Shown here piece after piece: positions 38,606 through 49,800 of a stretch of 64,000 nucleotides of DNA. The DNA is from Cliona cf. orientalis. Lineage: Eukaryota; Porifera; Demospongiae; Clionaida; Clionaidae. The position numbers and the translations under genes were made by a program. Each line of letters opens with the position of its first letter. Within the stretch, counting starts at the first letter, position 1. The stretch lies in the NCBI GenBank assembly GCA_963930775.1, contig OZ005693.1, positions 744,001 through 808,000 on the forward strand, given 5' to 3'. The notes under the pieces were generated by a model, which saw only the letters and a list, made by a program, of their open reading frames with translations, was not told where the DNA came from and searched no databases.

Positions 38606-38743
38606 CTTGGAGAAAAAATGACTAAAAACACTTGACAAGGCCCACGCGGGTCAAAGGAGAAGTTGCCACCCAATACGTTTTGGCGCCAAAAATATCAAAA
38701 TTTTTATGGCGCATGCGCAATAGTGTGGCCCTCTGTCCTCAAG
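38606..38743. promoter_or_regulatory. Bidirectional promoter LAP2-like / APEX2 with E2F and NRF1-like sites
   Basis: 138 bp between divergent start codons. TTTTGGCGCCAAAA at 38678-38691 is a perfect palindromic E2F site; GCGCATGCGC at 38709-38718 is an NRF1-like palindrome. Both symmetric motifs suit a bidirectional, TATA-less, S-phase-linked promoter. Motifs are seen; function is inferred. Confidence 0.7.
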
Positions 38744-40989
38744 ATGAAAATTGTGTCCTGGAACGTGAACGGGCTTAGAGCATCCATCAAGAACTCAGGG
38801 ACGGACCTCAAGGGTCTCCTGGATCGTCTGGATGCCGACATCATCTGCTTTCAAGAGACCAAGGCACAAAGTCAGCAGGAAACAAACATCACCTCATCTT
38901 CATGTCATATCCTTTCTTTGTGTTGTAGGAGATCAGTTGGATAGCTCTATGTATATGGCTGATGGATACAGTGCCTACTTTTCCTTCTGTCGGACTAAAG
39001 GAGGTTACTCCGGTGAGTTTGGTAATTGACAAAAATGGAGCCGTGGGGCAGGGGGTGTGGGAAAGGGGTGGGGCTTGTGTGAAAATTGTGTGTTTAAAAA
39101 TGCTAGGTGTTGTGACGTTCTGTCGAGACAGTGCTACTCCCGTGGCAGCTGAAGAGGGGCTGACAGGCTCCCTCTCTGCCGATAGACTGGACACAGTCAA
39201 ATGCTATGGACAGTGGGAGGAATTCTCTCCTGAAGAGGTGCCAGTTTAGTAATACCCGTATTTCTTCTAAAAATTTAGCATAAAAATAATAATATTGCTT
39301 TAGCTTCGCCGAATTTTTAGAGGTTAATATTCAACATTCTGTCTGCGTGCGCATTCCATTCCCGTTTATAGCGTAATATAAATAATAATATTATGCGCAT
39401 GATGACCTTTGCCGAAAAATTAGAGACTATTTTCAATCATTCGGTAAAGGTACCGAATAATTAGAAGGGCCGAATTTTTAGAAGAAATACGGTAATAGTT
39501 ATTGAGCATTTGTTAAGAGCTTTCTAAAGAACTTCGTAGCTAGCCATGCATATTTTTAACGATAGCTGGCCTCACTTGATTCTGAAGGAAGAGCTGTGTT
39601 AACTGAACACACTATCCAGCTAATTAGCGAGGATGGAGAAGATGACGACAGCAGAAGTAGCCACAGGCAGCTAGTTGTGGTGAACGTCTACTGCCCTATG
39701 GTGGATGTGGACAGAGGCATTGACCCAGACAGGCTGGACTACAAACTCAAGTTCTATGCTGCTCTACAGGAGAGGTGCACGGCACTGGAGAAGGCTGGAA
39801 AGTAGGTACATTAGATCAGAGATCTTGACATGAATTTGGATGAAATCTTGATTGTTTATTTTTTGTAGGATAGTGATTGCCGCTGGAGATTTCAACTGCT
39901 CAAAAGAGCCTATCGACAGTGCAAAGATACTAGATGACCCAGTATGCTAATTATTAATTTATTAGTTTTATAATTTATATTCTCTCTCTCTCTCTCTCTC
40001 TGTCTGTGCTCCTCTTCTAGGACCGATTAAGAAACAGCCCCTCCAGAGACTGGATGCAACAGTTTGTCACGATCAACCCTTCCCACCCTTGCAAAGACAC
40101 AAATAGCACTGAGCTCGTGGACTCATTTCGCTACCTCCACCCCTCACAGGAGAAAGCCTACACTTGCTGGTCTACGCTTCTGGACAGCAGAAAGATTAAC
40201 TATGGCACTCGGATAGACTACATTCTACTTAGCAAATCGTTGGCTGGCCACCTGAGAAAGGCTGAAGTTTGGCAAGAAGTGGAAGGGTCAGACCACTGCC
40301 CTGTATTCACTGAGCTAGCCATGGAGCTGGTAGCATCTTCGCAGCCAAGTCGGCCCTCTCTCTGCTCTAGTAATTTTTCTGCTGGAAAACAGAAGAAACT
40401 TTCAGACTTCCTCCGTGCAGGGCAGAAGTCGTCTGGGAGTGGGAGTGGATTGGCTGCAAGTGCAAAGGTCAGCTTGGGAAAGCGAAAAAGTGGATCGACA
40501 GTTGATCAAACGTCTGCAGCGAAAACTAGAAAGATGGCATCTGGTGGAAAGAAGAAGGTTGATTCAAAACAGTCCCTGGCGTCATTTTTTAAGCCAGTTA
40601 GTGAGCAAAAGCAGCAATCTAATGACCAACCAGCTGACAATATTTTAAAAGATAATGTAATGGAAGATGATTCTATTACCAGCTCCGAAGAAAGTAGAAC
40701 AGCTTCTCAAGAAGAGCGTCCTTCAACAGATACAGATAGCAGCTCTCAAAGTGACACTAGTGCAAACAGTGGAAGAAAGCTGAGTCAGGCTTGGAAGGGG
40801 GTGTTTGGTGGCCCTCCTAAACCTCCCCTGTGCAAGGGACACAGTGAGCCATGTGTGTTAAGGACCGTCAAAAAACAGGGACCGAACAAGAATAAGCAGT
40901 TCTGGGTTTGTGCCAGGCCAGGAGGGGGCAAAGGTGATCCCGAGGCTAGGTGTGACTTCTTTCAATGGAAAAGTGCAAAACAAAAATAG
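38744..40989 (+). CDS. APEX2: AP endonuclease 2, 539 aa
   Basis: Six exons: 38744-38870, 38929-39012, 39107-39237, 39566-39801, 39869-39941, 40021-40989; 540 codons with stop (human 518 aa). The exonuclease-endonuclease-phosphatase fold is complete: [53 protein letters not shown] and GSDHCPV. After the catalytic core are two PIP-box-like motifs, QKKLSDFL and [10 protein letters not shown], for PCNA binding, a Ser/Asp-rich linker, and a C-terminal GRF zinc finger ([27 protein letters not shown]) that binds single-stranded DNA in this family. Family role: 3'-5' exonuclease/phosphodiesterase in base excision repair and ATR signalling. The third intron (39238-39565) carries a MITE-like element. 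The start is the ATG directly before the first beta strand. Confidence 0.96.
39253..39494. mobile_element. MITE-like element, family 6 (CCCGTATTTCTTCTAAAAAT termini)
   Basis: About 242 bp in an APEX2 intron. Left end TACCCGTATTTCTTCTAAAA, right end TTTTTAGAAGAAATACGGTA; the arms continue inwards with GCCGAATTTTTAGA. The interior has GCGCATGATGACCTTTGCCG. No ORF. Confidence 0.78.
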
Positions 40990-41058
40990 ACAACACTATA
41001 ATAATATCCAGAAATTTTATTTTACTAGCATACATGTAAATAAGTTTTTTTTGTAAAG

Positions 41059-41733
41059 TTATTTTCTCTCAAAAACTTCATTAACATGTGCTATGTATTC
41101 GTCGTTGATTGGAGGCTTCCTTCTCCCTGATGAGTAGTGAGCCTTCAGGCCAGGTCGCTCCAGCATGCGCTCACGAAACGACCCCAAATATGGATAATCT
41201 CTCTCCAAAGCTCCTGGAAACATCTCGTTCACATGCTCAAGAACCTCCACAAGAGAGACGTCCGTGTAGGCTATCTTTTCTCCAAGCAGAAACCCCTTCT
41301 TCTCTCCTCCATTATTTTCTTTGATCATCTCCTCCAGTGGCCTGAGGTACTTTGGTAGCAACGAGCTCACTTGAGAAATGTACCCAGCTTCGTCCTTCTT
41401 CCTCAGCCGGAAGTTATCAAAGGAGGTGAAGGATTTTCTGAAATCGGCCAAACCGTCGGCTATCATGTCGCATTGGTAGGCCTCCGTCGCGTTGGAGCCA
41501 TACATGTCGTGTTTTCGTGCCAGGTAGCGCATAATCGCGCCGGATTGGACCAGTTTGAGGCCGTCTATCTCCAGCAGGGGCAGCTGCTTGAAGAAGAGTT
41601 CGCCATTTTCTCTGAGCTGCTTGAGTAGGGTCGTGGTGATGGTACGTTCTTCGTATTGCGTACCTGTCTCTGCCAGCATAAATCGAATCTGTTCTCCTAG
41701 GCCGCGGCCGTTGAAGTAAGTTAGTCGAGCCAT
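41059..41733 (-). CDS. Glutathione S-transferase, alpha-like, intronless, 224 aa
   Basis: Single open frame from ATG 41733 (MARLTYFNGRGLGEQIRFML). Tyr6 in LTYFNGRG is the expected catalytic tyrosine; LPLLEIDG carries the cis-proline that contacts glutathione, and LVQSGAIMRYLARKHDMYG is the rest of the G site. The C-terminal helical domain ends with RRKPPIND, close to the SPRKPPMDE of alpha-class enzymes, so alpha-like or a related sigma/alpha-type class. An in-frame ATG-less extension continues upstream to about 41823, so the start is the one that fits the family. It is the only short enzyme gene here without introns, suggesting a retrocopy or simple intron loss; no poly-A remnant is obvious. 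Its stop is 69 bp from that of APEX2, on the opposite strand. Confidence 0.94.
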   Translation of the reverse strand: MARLTYFNGRGLGEQIRFMLAETGTQYEERTITTTLLKQLRENGELFFKQLPLLEIDGLKLVQSGAIMRYLARKHDMYGSNATEAYQCDMIADGLADFRKSFTSFDNFRLRKKDEAGYISQVSSLLPKYLRPLEEMIKENNGGEKKGFLLGEKIAYTDVSLVEVLEHVNEMFPGALERDYPYLGSFRERMLERPGLKAHYSSGRRKPPINDEYIAHVNEVFERK

Positions 41734-41915
41734 GTCGCTTTTCACGTATCCTTCCAGACTGCTATGGGTGCACGTGTAGAAAAAAGGGACTCTCCCTACT
41801 TGTGAGCCACACCCACCATACAAAATAGATAATGTATATTACACAACATAGCATAACACATTAAATTTTGCGAACACACAATAATATTTAATAATATTAT
41901 GAACACTTGTACTCC

Positions 41916-44583
41916 TTAAACACGAGGTGCACTTCTATCGTTTGTGATGGCCTTCTTGAGCTTGCCTTTAGAGAATCCCTCGATGGATCCGAGGAGGGCT
42001 CCTCGCTCGTTGCCACTCCGGCTGGCGGGTGCGCGTGGTGCAGGGGGAGAGTCCGAGGGGGCAGCTGGGGCTACAACAAAATCAATGCACAAAGTGGTCA
42101 ATATGATATAATTATTGCATTTTATGCACAGGTAAAAACTAATTATTATTGCCGGAATTATGGAAGATTGCCTAAAAGAGTTAATTTTTTTGGAAGACTA
42201 CCTATAATAATATATTAAAAGTTAGGAATATAGTATACTATTTGGCGATTTGGCAATCTATATTACAACCGCCAAATTAAAATCCACCAAAATTTCCTAC
42301 TCACATATATACGTATGGCGATCCCGTACCGAACCGCCAAATTTAAAATCCGCTAATATTATTCTTGCAATAGCAATTTTGGGCTCAATCACCAAATTTA
42401 ATTCCCGCCAATATTTCTGGCTATACGGTAATATAGAGTATAGTCTACGAATATATATTATAGGTTATGGGGACTGCTTCACTCCGTGACTCCGCCTACC
42501 ACGTACCTTTAGATCTTGATTTTGAGTTGTTATTAGTGCTGTTGGTGACCGGTGAGACACTCTTGCTGTGGCCGTTGGTGGTCGCTGCCGGGGAGGGGGT
42601 GTGGTTAGACTGAGCCGACTTGCTCCTCGTGGACGTGCTGGCTTTGATCCCCGATGTTCCAATGGTGCTCTGGTGGGGGAGGGAGGTGGTCGTGGGGTAC
42701 GACTGCGGCTCATCCACGTCCTGGAGAGACAGCTGCTTCTAAAATTGGACAAAAATAAAAAAAATTTCACAACCATTTTGGACAAAATTTGAGCCTAGTA
42801 GCTAGCAATTACATGTGCAGAGATGAAATAACTACATGTACAACAAATACACCCGTTCACTTTTTTCAGCAGAACTTGGAAATATCTATCGGCTACTATT
42901 ATACTGATCTAGTCACTCACTTTTCTCATTTTTCTTCGTTTCTTCTTCTCGTCCTCGGACATGATGCTTTCCTGTGCCTTGGAGACCCTCCTCTGCTGAG
43001 CTAGCTTCTTCTGCTCCTCCCTCAGCCGCAGCTCTGAGTTCTCGTTGTGGCGCCTGATCACCTCCTTCAGCTTACTCGACACCTTGATGTACGGTTTCTC
43101 ACCAGCTGGTACTCCATCACCAGTTGTAAAGAAGCTACATGTACAAAGAAAAGGACACAGTTTTAAACTACCGTAGATCTGGAAATTTTCGTGTAAAGAA
43201 ACTTTCGTATGATAAATTATCGTGTAAAAAAAGTTTCGTAGGAATGACCCCTTACCACATTAGCGTTAATAGTGCATGCTAATTTTCGTAAGATTAATTT
43301 TTGTAGCCACCATCGACTACGAAAATATTTTTACAACAAAAATTTCCAGATTTACAGTATTATACAGCCCTGTCTCGTGCCCCAGCCTTATACCTAGCAT
43401 TTTAGAAGACTACACACTGAAATTGGCTGCTTTTCAGCTTGCAGTACCGAAAAGCTGGGAATAAAACCAGGGGCAAGGCCTTAATTGAAACACGGACAAA
43501 TTGGCCTACAAACTTAGCGCCTTGAATAAGGTGAATAACTATTACTTACGAATCTACTAGTAGATCCGAGATGGAGGGTAAGCCATCCTTGATGCCTTTG
43601 GGGCTCAAGATGGACATGATGATTGGAGCTACAGAGAAAGACAAAAAAATTGGTAAATTGTAAAAATTGGAAGAAAACGTCTTTAGTATACACAGGGACA
43701 CTTCTGCTCACCCACTCCGAATGGGATGGGGGAAGGGCAAGTATCGATGGTCGGTGTCTTGCACATCTGAGCGGCCCCCATCTCATAGAGCATGTGACCA
43801 AAGCTGTACACTGTCTGATCCACACAAGTCTAATGATTATCAGAAACATACTCATAATAAACTATTGTATAACTTTCATAATATTATTATAGAGCTTTTT
43901 AGTCATTTTCCTAGCTTACGTATATCTTTCTGACTTCCAAGAGGTGGTGCCTGTATATTGACGGTTGACCGATCAAACAGTTCTCAATGTCAACAAGCTT
44001 TGCTGTCCCTTTTTCCAAGATCACATTGCCTGGTTGAATATGCCCTAAATACGTACAGAAATCAATACCAGTAATTATCTCACAAACAACACTCAATGTA
44101 TATAGCTGCTTCTGTAATGGACAAATGATACTTTGGTCATCACGAAAATTGATGACGAATTTATCCAAAAAAAGCTTGAAAGACATACCACATAGCTATA
44201 CTATATTATTATTATTCAAAAGGACATACATTATCTATGATACTATCAGATTCTGTGATACAAACTGAAAAATACTACTGTAGACACACAGCACAATGAC
44301 ATACCCAGCACATATCCCTTCTCAAAGAGAAACCTCAATGCCTCTAGCACCTGACGGCCATACTTGGCGATATTGGCGGGAGTCAGTCCCAGGACTCTCC
44401 TTCCAACTGTACCCCCGTACTTCTGCAGCAGGTTGCCCTGAGGCTGTTGACCATATATGGCATCCCGGAGCGACCCAGTGGGGATGAACTGTCGAACTGT
44501 CATCAGTCCCGTGCCATTGAAGCTGGCATAGACTGGAGAGAGGATGAATGGATGCTGAGGAAAGAGATAGTTCATATTAATTT

Positions 44584-44624
<41 letters not shown>

Positions 44625-46609
44625 TTCACATTAATTGAGAGAGAGAGGGCGGGGGGGGGGGGGGGGGAGGGGGGGGGGGGAGGGAGAGAGAGAGAACTTA
44701 CTTTGATATCCTGAAGAACTTTGAGACAAGCTTCTAGCTCTCTCTCGTTCAGACAGAAATCAGGACCCGGTTCACTCTTGAGTGTATAGTGAAGGAATCA
44801 GTGATGAAAAAATAATAAACAAAAGTCGGAGCCCTAATTATAAGGGGCTTACCCATGTTAGCAGATGCTGGGGAAGCTTTACGTCACCTTTGCTTTGAAT
44901 GAGGTAATACTGCTTCCTGATTCTCCAACCTAGAGTGGGCGGAGCAAAGATAAATGTTGGCGTGGTACTAGACAAACAGTCATGGTGACGTCTGTAGGTG
45001 AGTTCTTCTTACCTATACCCTTGAGAGGATTGACAATGGACCAACTGGGTTCAGAGCGAAAGAACATGGACACATTACGAAGAGCATTTTCTAAAGAAAG
45101 AGAAGCATTATTAATAGACAAAAATTCATACCCACCCAGGACTCAAGCTACACATACACACACACCGTAAAAGTCAATGGAGTAGTTTGCCGGATCGACA
45201 AACTTTTTGAAGGCGAGGTGATTTCTGAGGACTGGCTCCTCTTGGATCCTATCGATAAAGATCTGCAGACCTTGCTGCCTCTCGACAAGAAACTGACGAT
45301 CCGTGTTACCAAAGATCTTCTTGGGAGGCATGGGAAGGGGATTCCCCTGAATCTAGATAGATAAGTAAATGAAAACAGTCAATATCTATATAGGATGACG
45401 GTGCATGTGTACATGCATGTGTACATGCAAGTGTACATGCATGTGTACATGTACATGTATATCAATACTACAAAACATTATAATGTTATTTTATGTAACA
45501 GCAAATATTAATGGAAAATCATGTGATTCAGTATAGTAATACTTGTAGGGAAGGCAGGGTATCTCGAGCCTATCTATATATATTCCCCTCTCTATTCAAG
45601 AACTTTTTCAGGTAGTTCTAATACCGGCAGAAAGGTTTCACCATGATGACATAGATAGTATTATCATACTATATTAAACTATTATTACCTGCAATGTCTG
45701 ATGCAGGGATAGGAAGTCATTGTAGCGATGACTAACCTGGGGGAAAAATTTAATACTTAACTGACAATCATGTGAAATCTATAATATCTACATTATTGTA
45801 CACAAACATGTATTATAAATAGAATTATTCAGTGCTCATACGTCAGCTCAGAGGATGGTAACAGAGACATACAAGGTGGTCCTTTGACCAGCAAATGAAG
45901 CCACCATTAGACTAAAATTTAATCACTGAGACCCACCAACACAGCCAAGAGGAACACACACACACACCCTGGTTGCCCATACATGGAAGTGCACACTTTC
46001 TCTTTGGGTTTTGTTGCAAATAGCCAATAAAATAAAGTGGGTACATGGCCACCCTACACGAGAACAAGCTAGCTACGACACCTGCTAATGGACAAGCTGC
46101 TACAAATTAAATTCGCAGGCATGGGCCAGCCAAAGCCGGGTCATATGCAAGGAAGCTGGCTATAATGAGATACATTATTAGCATAGCATGCAACAAATTA
46201 TTAATTTGAGAAATGTGCCCCACCACACCTGCACTTGTGCACTTTCACCTGGACAAGCTTCAGCACAAGATTGTGCTGGGTTTATTAACATCAAATTTGT
46301 ATAATAATGTAACCTGTGCTAAGCTTAGCTGATAATTCTTTTTTTTTTTTTTTTTACATAAGGTGACTTACCTCCCAGCCCTCCTCTGGATTAGGACCTC
46401 TGTAAACTTTTATCACATATTCCTGAAAGTATACAGACGAAACATGAAAGCCATGAAAGCCGAGCTACAGCTGCTGTATACTAAACTTTGGCTGGTTGAC
46501 CACTTACCACATGAGTGTCTCTCATTCGATTTGTGACAATGGTGACGGTCAGAGGAGTAGTGTCGTCCAGGTACGTCCTTCGCTCTCGCTTCTCCAGCAC
46601 TCCGGCCAT
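41916..46609 (-). CDS. PXK: PX domain-containing kinase-like protein PXK, 594 aa
   Basis: Fourteen exons, high to low: 46508-46609, 46372-46422, 45689-45736, 45166-45346, 45013-45090, 44853-44929, 44702-44776, 44305-44554, 43920-44044, 43712-43829, 43550-43628, 42921-43134, 42507-42738, 41916-42070; 595 codons with stop (human 578 aa). PX domain at about 10-125: VIKVYRG, HRYNDF, LPMPPKK and ERQQGLQIFI, for phosphoinositide binding on endosomes. Then a degenerate kinase domain (about 150-400): the catalytic loop reads GHIQPGN instead of HRDxxxxN and DFG is replaced by IEN, as in vertebrate PXK, so a pseudokinase. The tail is Lys/Arg-rich, then Ser/Thr/Pro-rich, and ends with a WH2-like motif (RGALLGSIEGFSKGKLKKA) for actin. 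Head to head with the NSMCE3-like gene. Confidence 0.96.
42238..42430. mobile_element. MITE-like element, family 3, further copy
   Basis: Right end TTTCTGGCTATACGGTA is clear; the left end is eroded. The interior shows CCGCCAAATTAAAATCC and TTTGGGCTCAATCACC as in 13854-14074. It lies in the last PXK intron. Confidence 0.7.
43169..43359. mobile_element. MITE-like element, family 7 (CCGTAGATCTGGAAATTT termini)
   Basis: About 191 bp in a PXK intron: TACCGTAGATCTGGAAATTT on the left, AAATTTCCAGATTTACAGTA on the right. The interior repeats TTTCGTA and TCGTGTAAA. The first ten bases match family 1 but the body does not. Confidence 0.75.
44585..44698. repeat. AG microsatellite and G-rich tract
   Basis: GAGAGAGA runs flank a stretch of GGGGGGG at about 44650-44680, in the PXK intron next to exon 44702-44776. 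Assembly of the G run may be unreliable. Confidence 0.85.
45404..45465. repeat. GTACATGCATGT tandem repeat
   Basis: Four to five units of ATGTGTACATGC in a PXK intron. Purely simple-sequence. Confidence 0.8.
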
Positions 46610-46803
46610 GATAAAAAGTCTTTTAATACAACACTACAACGCACTGCTGAATTATGAAGCTGACCCTCCCTCTTTTTGTAGTAATTTCCGATTAATGCTC
46701 ACTTCCTGTACGTCACATGACAACCGCGAAATACCCGCCAAATCAGGTCCCATTTGAATACACGCAGTACGATTTTCTCTATCTCTCGTCGGCGATCGCT
46801 GCT
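46610..46803. promoter_or_regulatory. Bidirectional promoter PXK / NSMCE3-like gene
   Basis: 194 bp between divergent starts. ETS-like ACTTCCTG at 46701-46708, CRE-like TACGTCACA at 46709-46717, and CCCGCCAAAT at 46734-46743, an E2F-type site. No TATA box seen. Function inferred. Confidence 0.5.
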
Positions 46804-49800
46804 ATGAGTCAAAGACACAAAGGCAGGAGTAGCACAGGGCGAAGGAGAGACCTCTCACAGCCTTGTACTTCTTCACAAGCGCTGGAAGATCTAGAGGAGG
46901 TGAGTGGTTCTATTTAAAGAGCACCATAATGTTATTCTTCAAGATTGTGATTTTGTAGATGGAAGTGGAAGAGGAGGAGGATATGACCAGCACGCAAGTC
47001 AATAGGACAGCCAAGAAGACCGTGGATGCCATGGATCAGGCTGTGCTCAAGAGAAAGGTCATCCATAGCTTTACGCCACGGTCACAGTAGCTCAACTACC
47101 AGGCTCCACAATCATTTATAATTAGTGGGTTTCTAAATTAATGTCTGCCTACGTATATGTAAAGTATTGTAATTTTATCTGGTGTATCGCATTCCAAATT
47201 GATTGGTAAGGGGTCGCCATCACCTGCGTACGCGTATTCACCCCCTTGAGTACAAAGGTCATCTGCTTTGTCGCAATTGATGACGCAAAACTTAAATGAT
47301 GTTGCATTAGACATGTATCCCAAAGATGAAGGGTATAGATTACATGTGATCAAATGACATGGGGGTGTAACCTCTTACCCTCCTACTTCATGGCGACAAG
47401 GCCACACCTAGCGATATTAAATCACTCCTATCTAATTATGAATACTATTAATTGTGTATTATGTGGAACAGAGCAAGGTGGCGGAGGGTAGCAAATTTAA
47501 TACCAAATAAATATCCTCTCAGATAATTGATCCTGTACTTTCTTGGACTTTCCGGGATGTTTGATATGATACCTCTCTCTCATTAAGGGTTTATCCCTGC
47601 TTTGTCATGATACCCTCATTCTTGAAAATCTTGATCAATTCGCTATCACGCAGTTGCAAGTGTTTTAGTGGAGCAACATCACGTACCATCATGACACCCA
47701 CTTATCTAATGTGTTATTGCAACAATGTACTAGAATAATATTATCAATTGCAACCAGAATCTAATACCTACATGCATTTGTTGGTAGTTGCCTAGCAACC
47801 AAAGTTTTTATAGGCAATTTGGCGGCTATGGGAAGTGGGTGGGTCATCATAAAGTAGGCCAATGACGAACAGAGGTCAACTACCAACAAAATAGTGATCA
47901 GACAGTAGTTGGGGTGCATTCGACCATGCATCTCATGCACCCCATTGTTAATGTCAGATAACTATTATGTATATCTCACAGGATGTCACCAATTTTAGTG
48001 TGAAAAGCCATTGATCTTTTACACAATTGTTCCTTCCTAATACAATGTTATTAATTATTTTTATGTGTAGGTATCTGAAATGGTTCGCTATCTTCTGTGT
48101 GCCCAGGGAAGGAAAACTCCAGTAAGACGAAAAGGTATGGTGGACACATGTGCATGGAATTTTATGAATATCATTGAATATAATTTTTACTTGAATAGAG
48201 CTATTAGATAAAGTCCTTTGTGAATATTCAAGAGCATTTCCAATCATCTTCAGTGAAGCAAATGACCAACTAAAGAAGGTAGGACCACCATATCATGTGA
48301 TCAGTCACATGATGAGGGGTACACTTTAGAAATTCTAGGAAGGGAAATCAACCTCGGGGGGGGGGGGATCACTGTGCCCCCCAACCCTCTAATTAATCGC
48401 TGTATGCCCCCTATAATATATATTAGGTGTTTGGGCTGCGTGCTGAAGAAATTGTGCGCGGCAAGAGCAAGTACTATGTTCTGATCAACACCCTGCCAGC
48501 TGAATCAAGGGAGGGCCTGGTCCTCTGGTAAGATAATATGTACCGATCGCGAAAGAGTAGTGAAAAATATTGCGCTAACAGCTGCAATTGGTTGAAATAC
48601 GACGCCAGGATAAGTTACTATTATACCTATGATATTGATAGTAGGTGTGTGTGTGTGCGCAGACATTGTGTAGTCTGATTTTGATATCTGATTTCAGAAG
48701 GAGAGGAGCGGGGTGGGTGGGTGGAAAGGGAAGGGAGGGGGAGATCTAGAGATGGGACAAAGAAAAAGAAACCAAATAAATTACTTTTGAGTTCTGTACA
48801 TAATAAAGTCAATTCTCATAACATTACAATGGGTGGACACTTGACTACAATCTGTTCTCCATATTATCATTACAATACATGTCATAATTTCTATTCTACT
48901 GTACAATTTTATTCTTGTGAGTTGGCGTCCTCTCCGACATTTCGATGAACTCGAGTTCCTTCCACTGATACTGTGCTATTGCTATTCACCTGGCACTATC
49001 ATCTTCCCTACCAGTATTATACTTTCTTGCGAGACATGCAAGAAAGTTAACCTGACGAAAATCCTTGCTTCTCATGATGATAACAGAATTTATGAGCACG
49101 CCAAGTAGAAACGCGTAGACAGCTGATAGGTGCACCACTAAGGGTATTGATACATATAGATTTCCAAAGTGCTCAAGCACACTGGTACAGTAGATGGGTA
49201 TATGTGTCAGGATCATTGTCACAAAAATGCTTAATGATGTCCTGAAGGATGTGGTGGTGGTGGTGGATGAATTCCTTTCCAGCTGGTTGGGGAGATGTGG
49301 TGATGAATTAGAAGATTCAGCATCAATGGAGCAATTTTCTGCAGATTTTGCATATTCAACATGTGCCGGGATTTTTGCAGTAACTGTTGTCATTACTTGG
49401 TGGTCATGATTGATGATGGTACGAGTGACCGTCTTTAATTGAGTAACATTATTATGAGTGTTAATTGATGCTTGCGCAGTTCCTAACAGTGTACTGTTAT
49501 TTTGCTTTCTTTTCTTCCTGCGGCCAATACAGTACAATGTAACGTAGAGAATGAAGGGTAAGACCACTCCAATTATCTGAAAGATGAGGAAGAGCATTGT
49601 ATAGTATCCAACACAGCTGTAGTTTTGTTCGCAGTAGACCGTGCAAGCGGACAGCTGAGGTCTGAAGCTCAAGTTTCCAAAACCGAACACGCTGGGTAAG
49701 ACCAGCAGGGCGGGCGCGACCCAGGCAAGGATCGTCGCCGCCACAAGAAAACGTTTATGGAACATCTTGTACTTCGCGAACGGAAGCACGGCTGCGAGAA

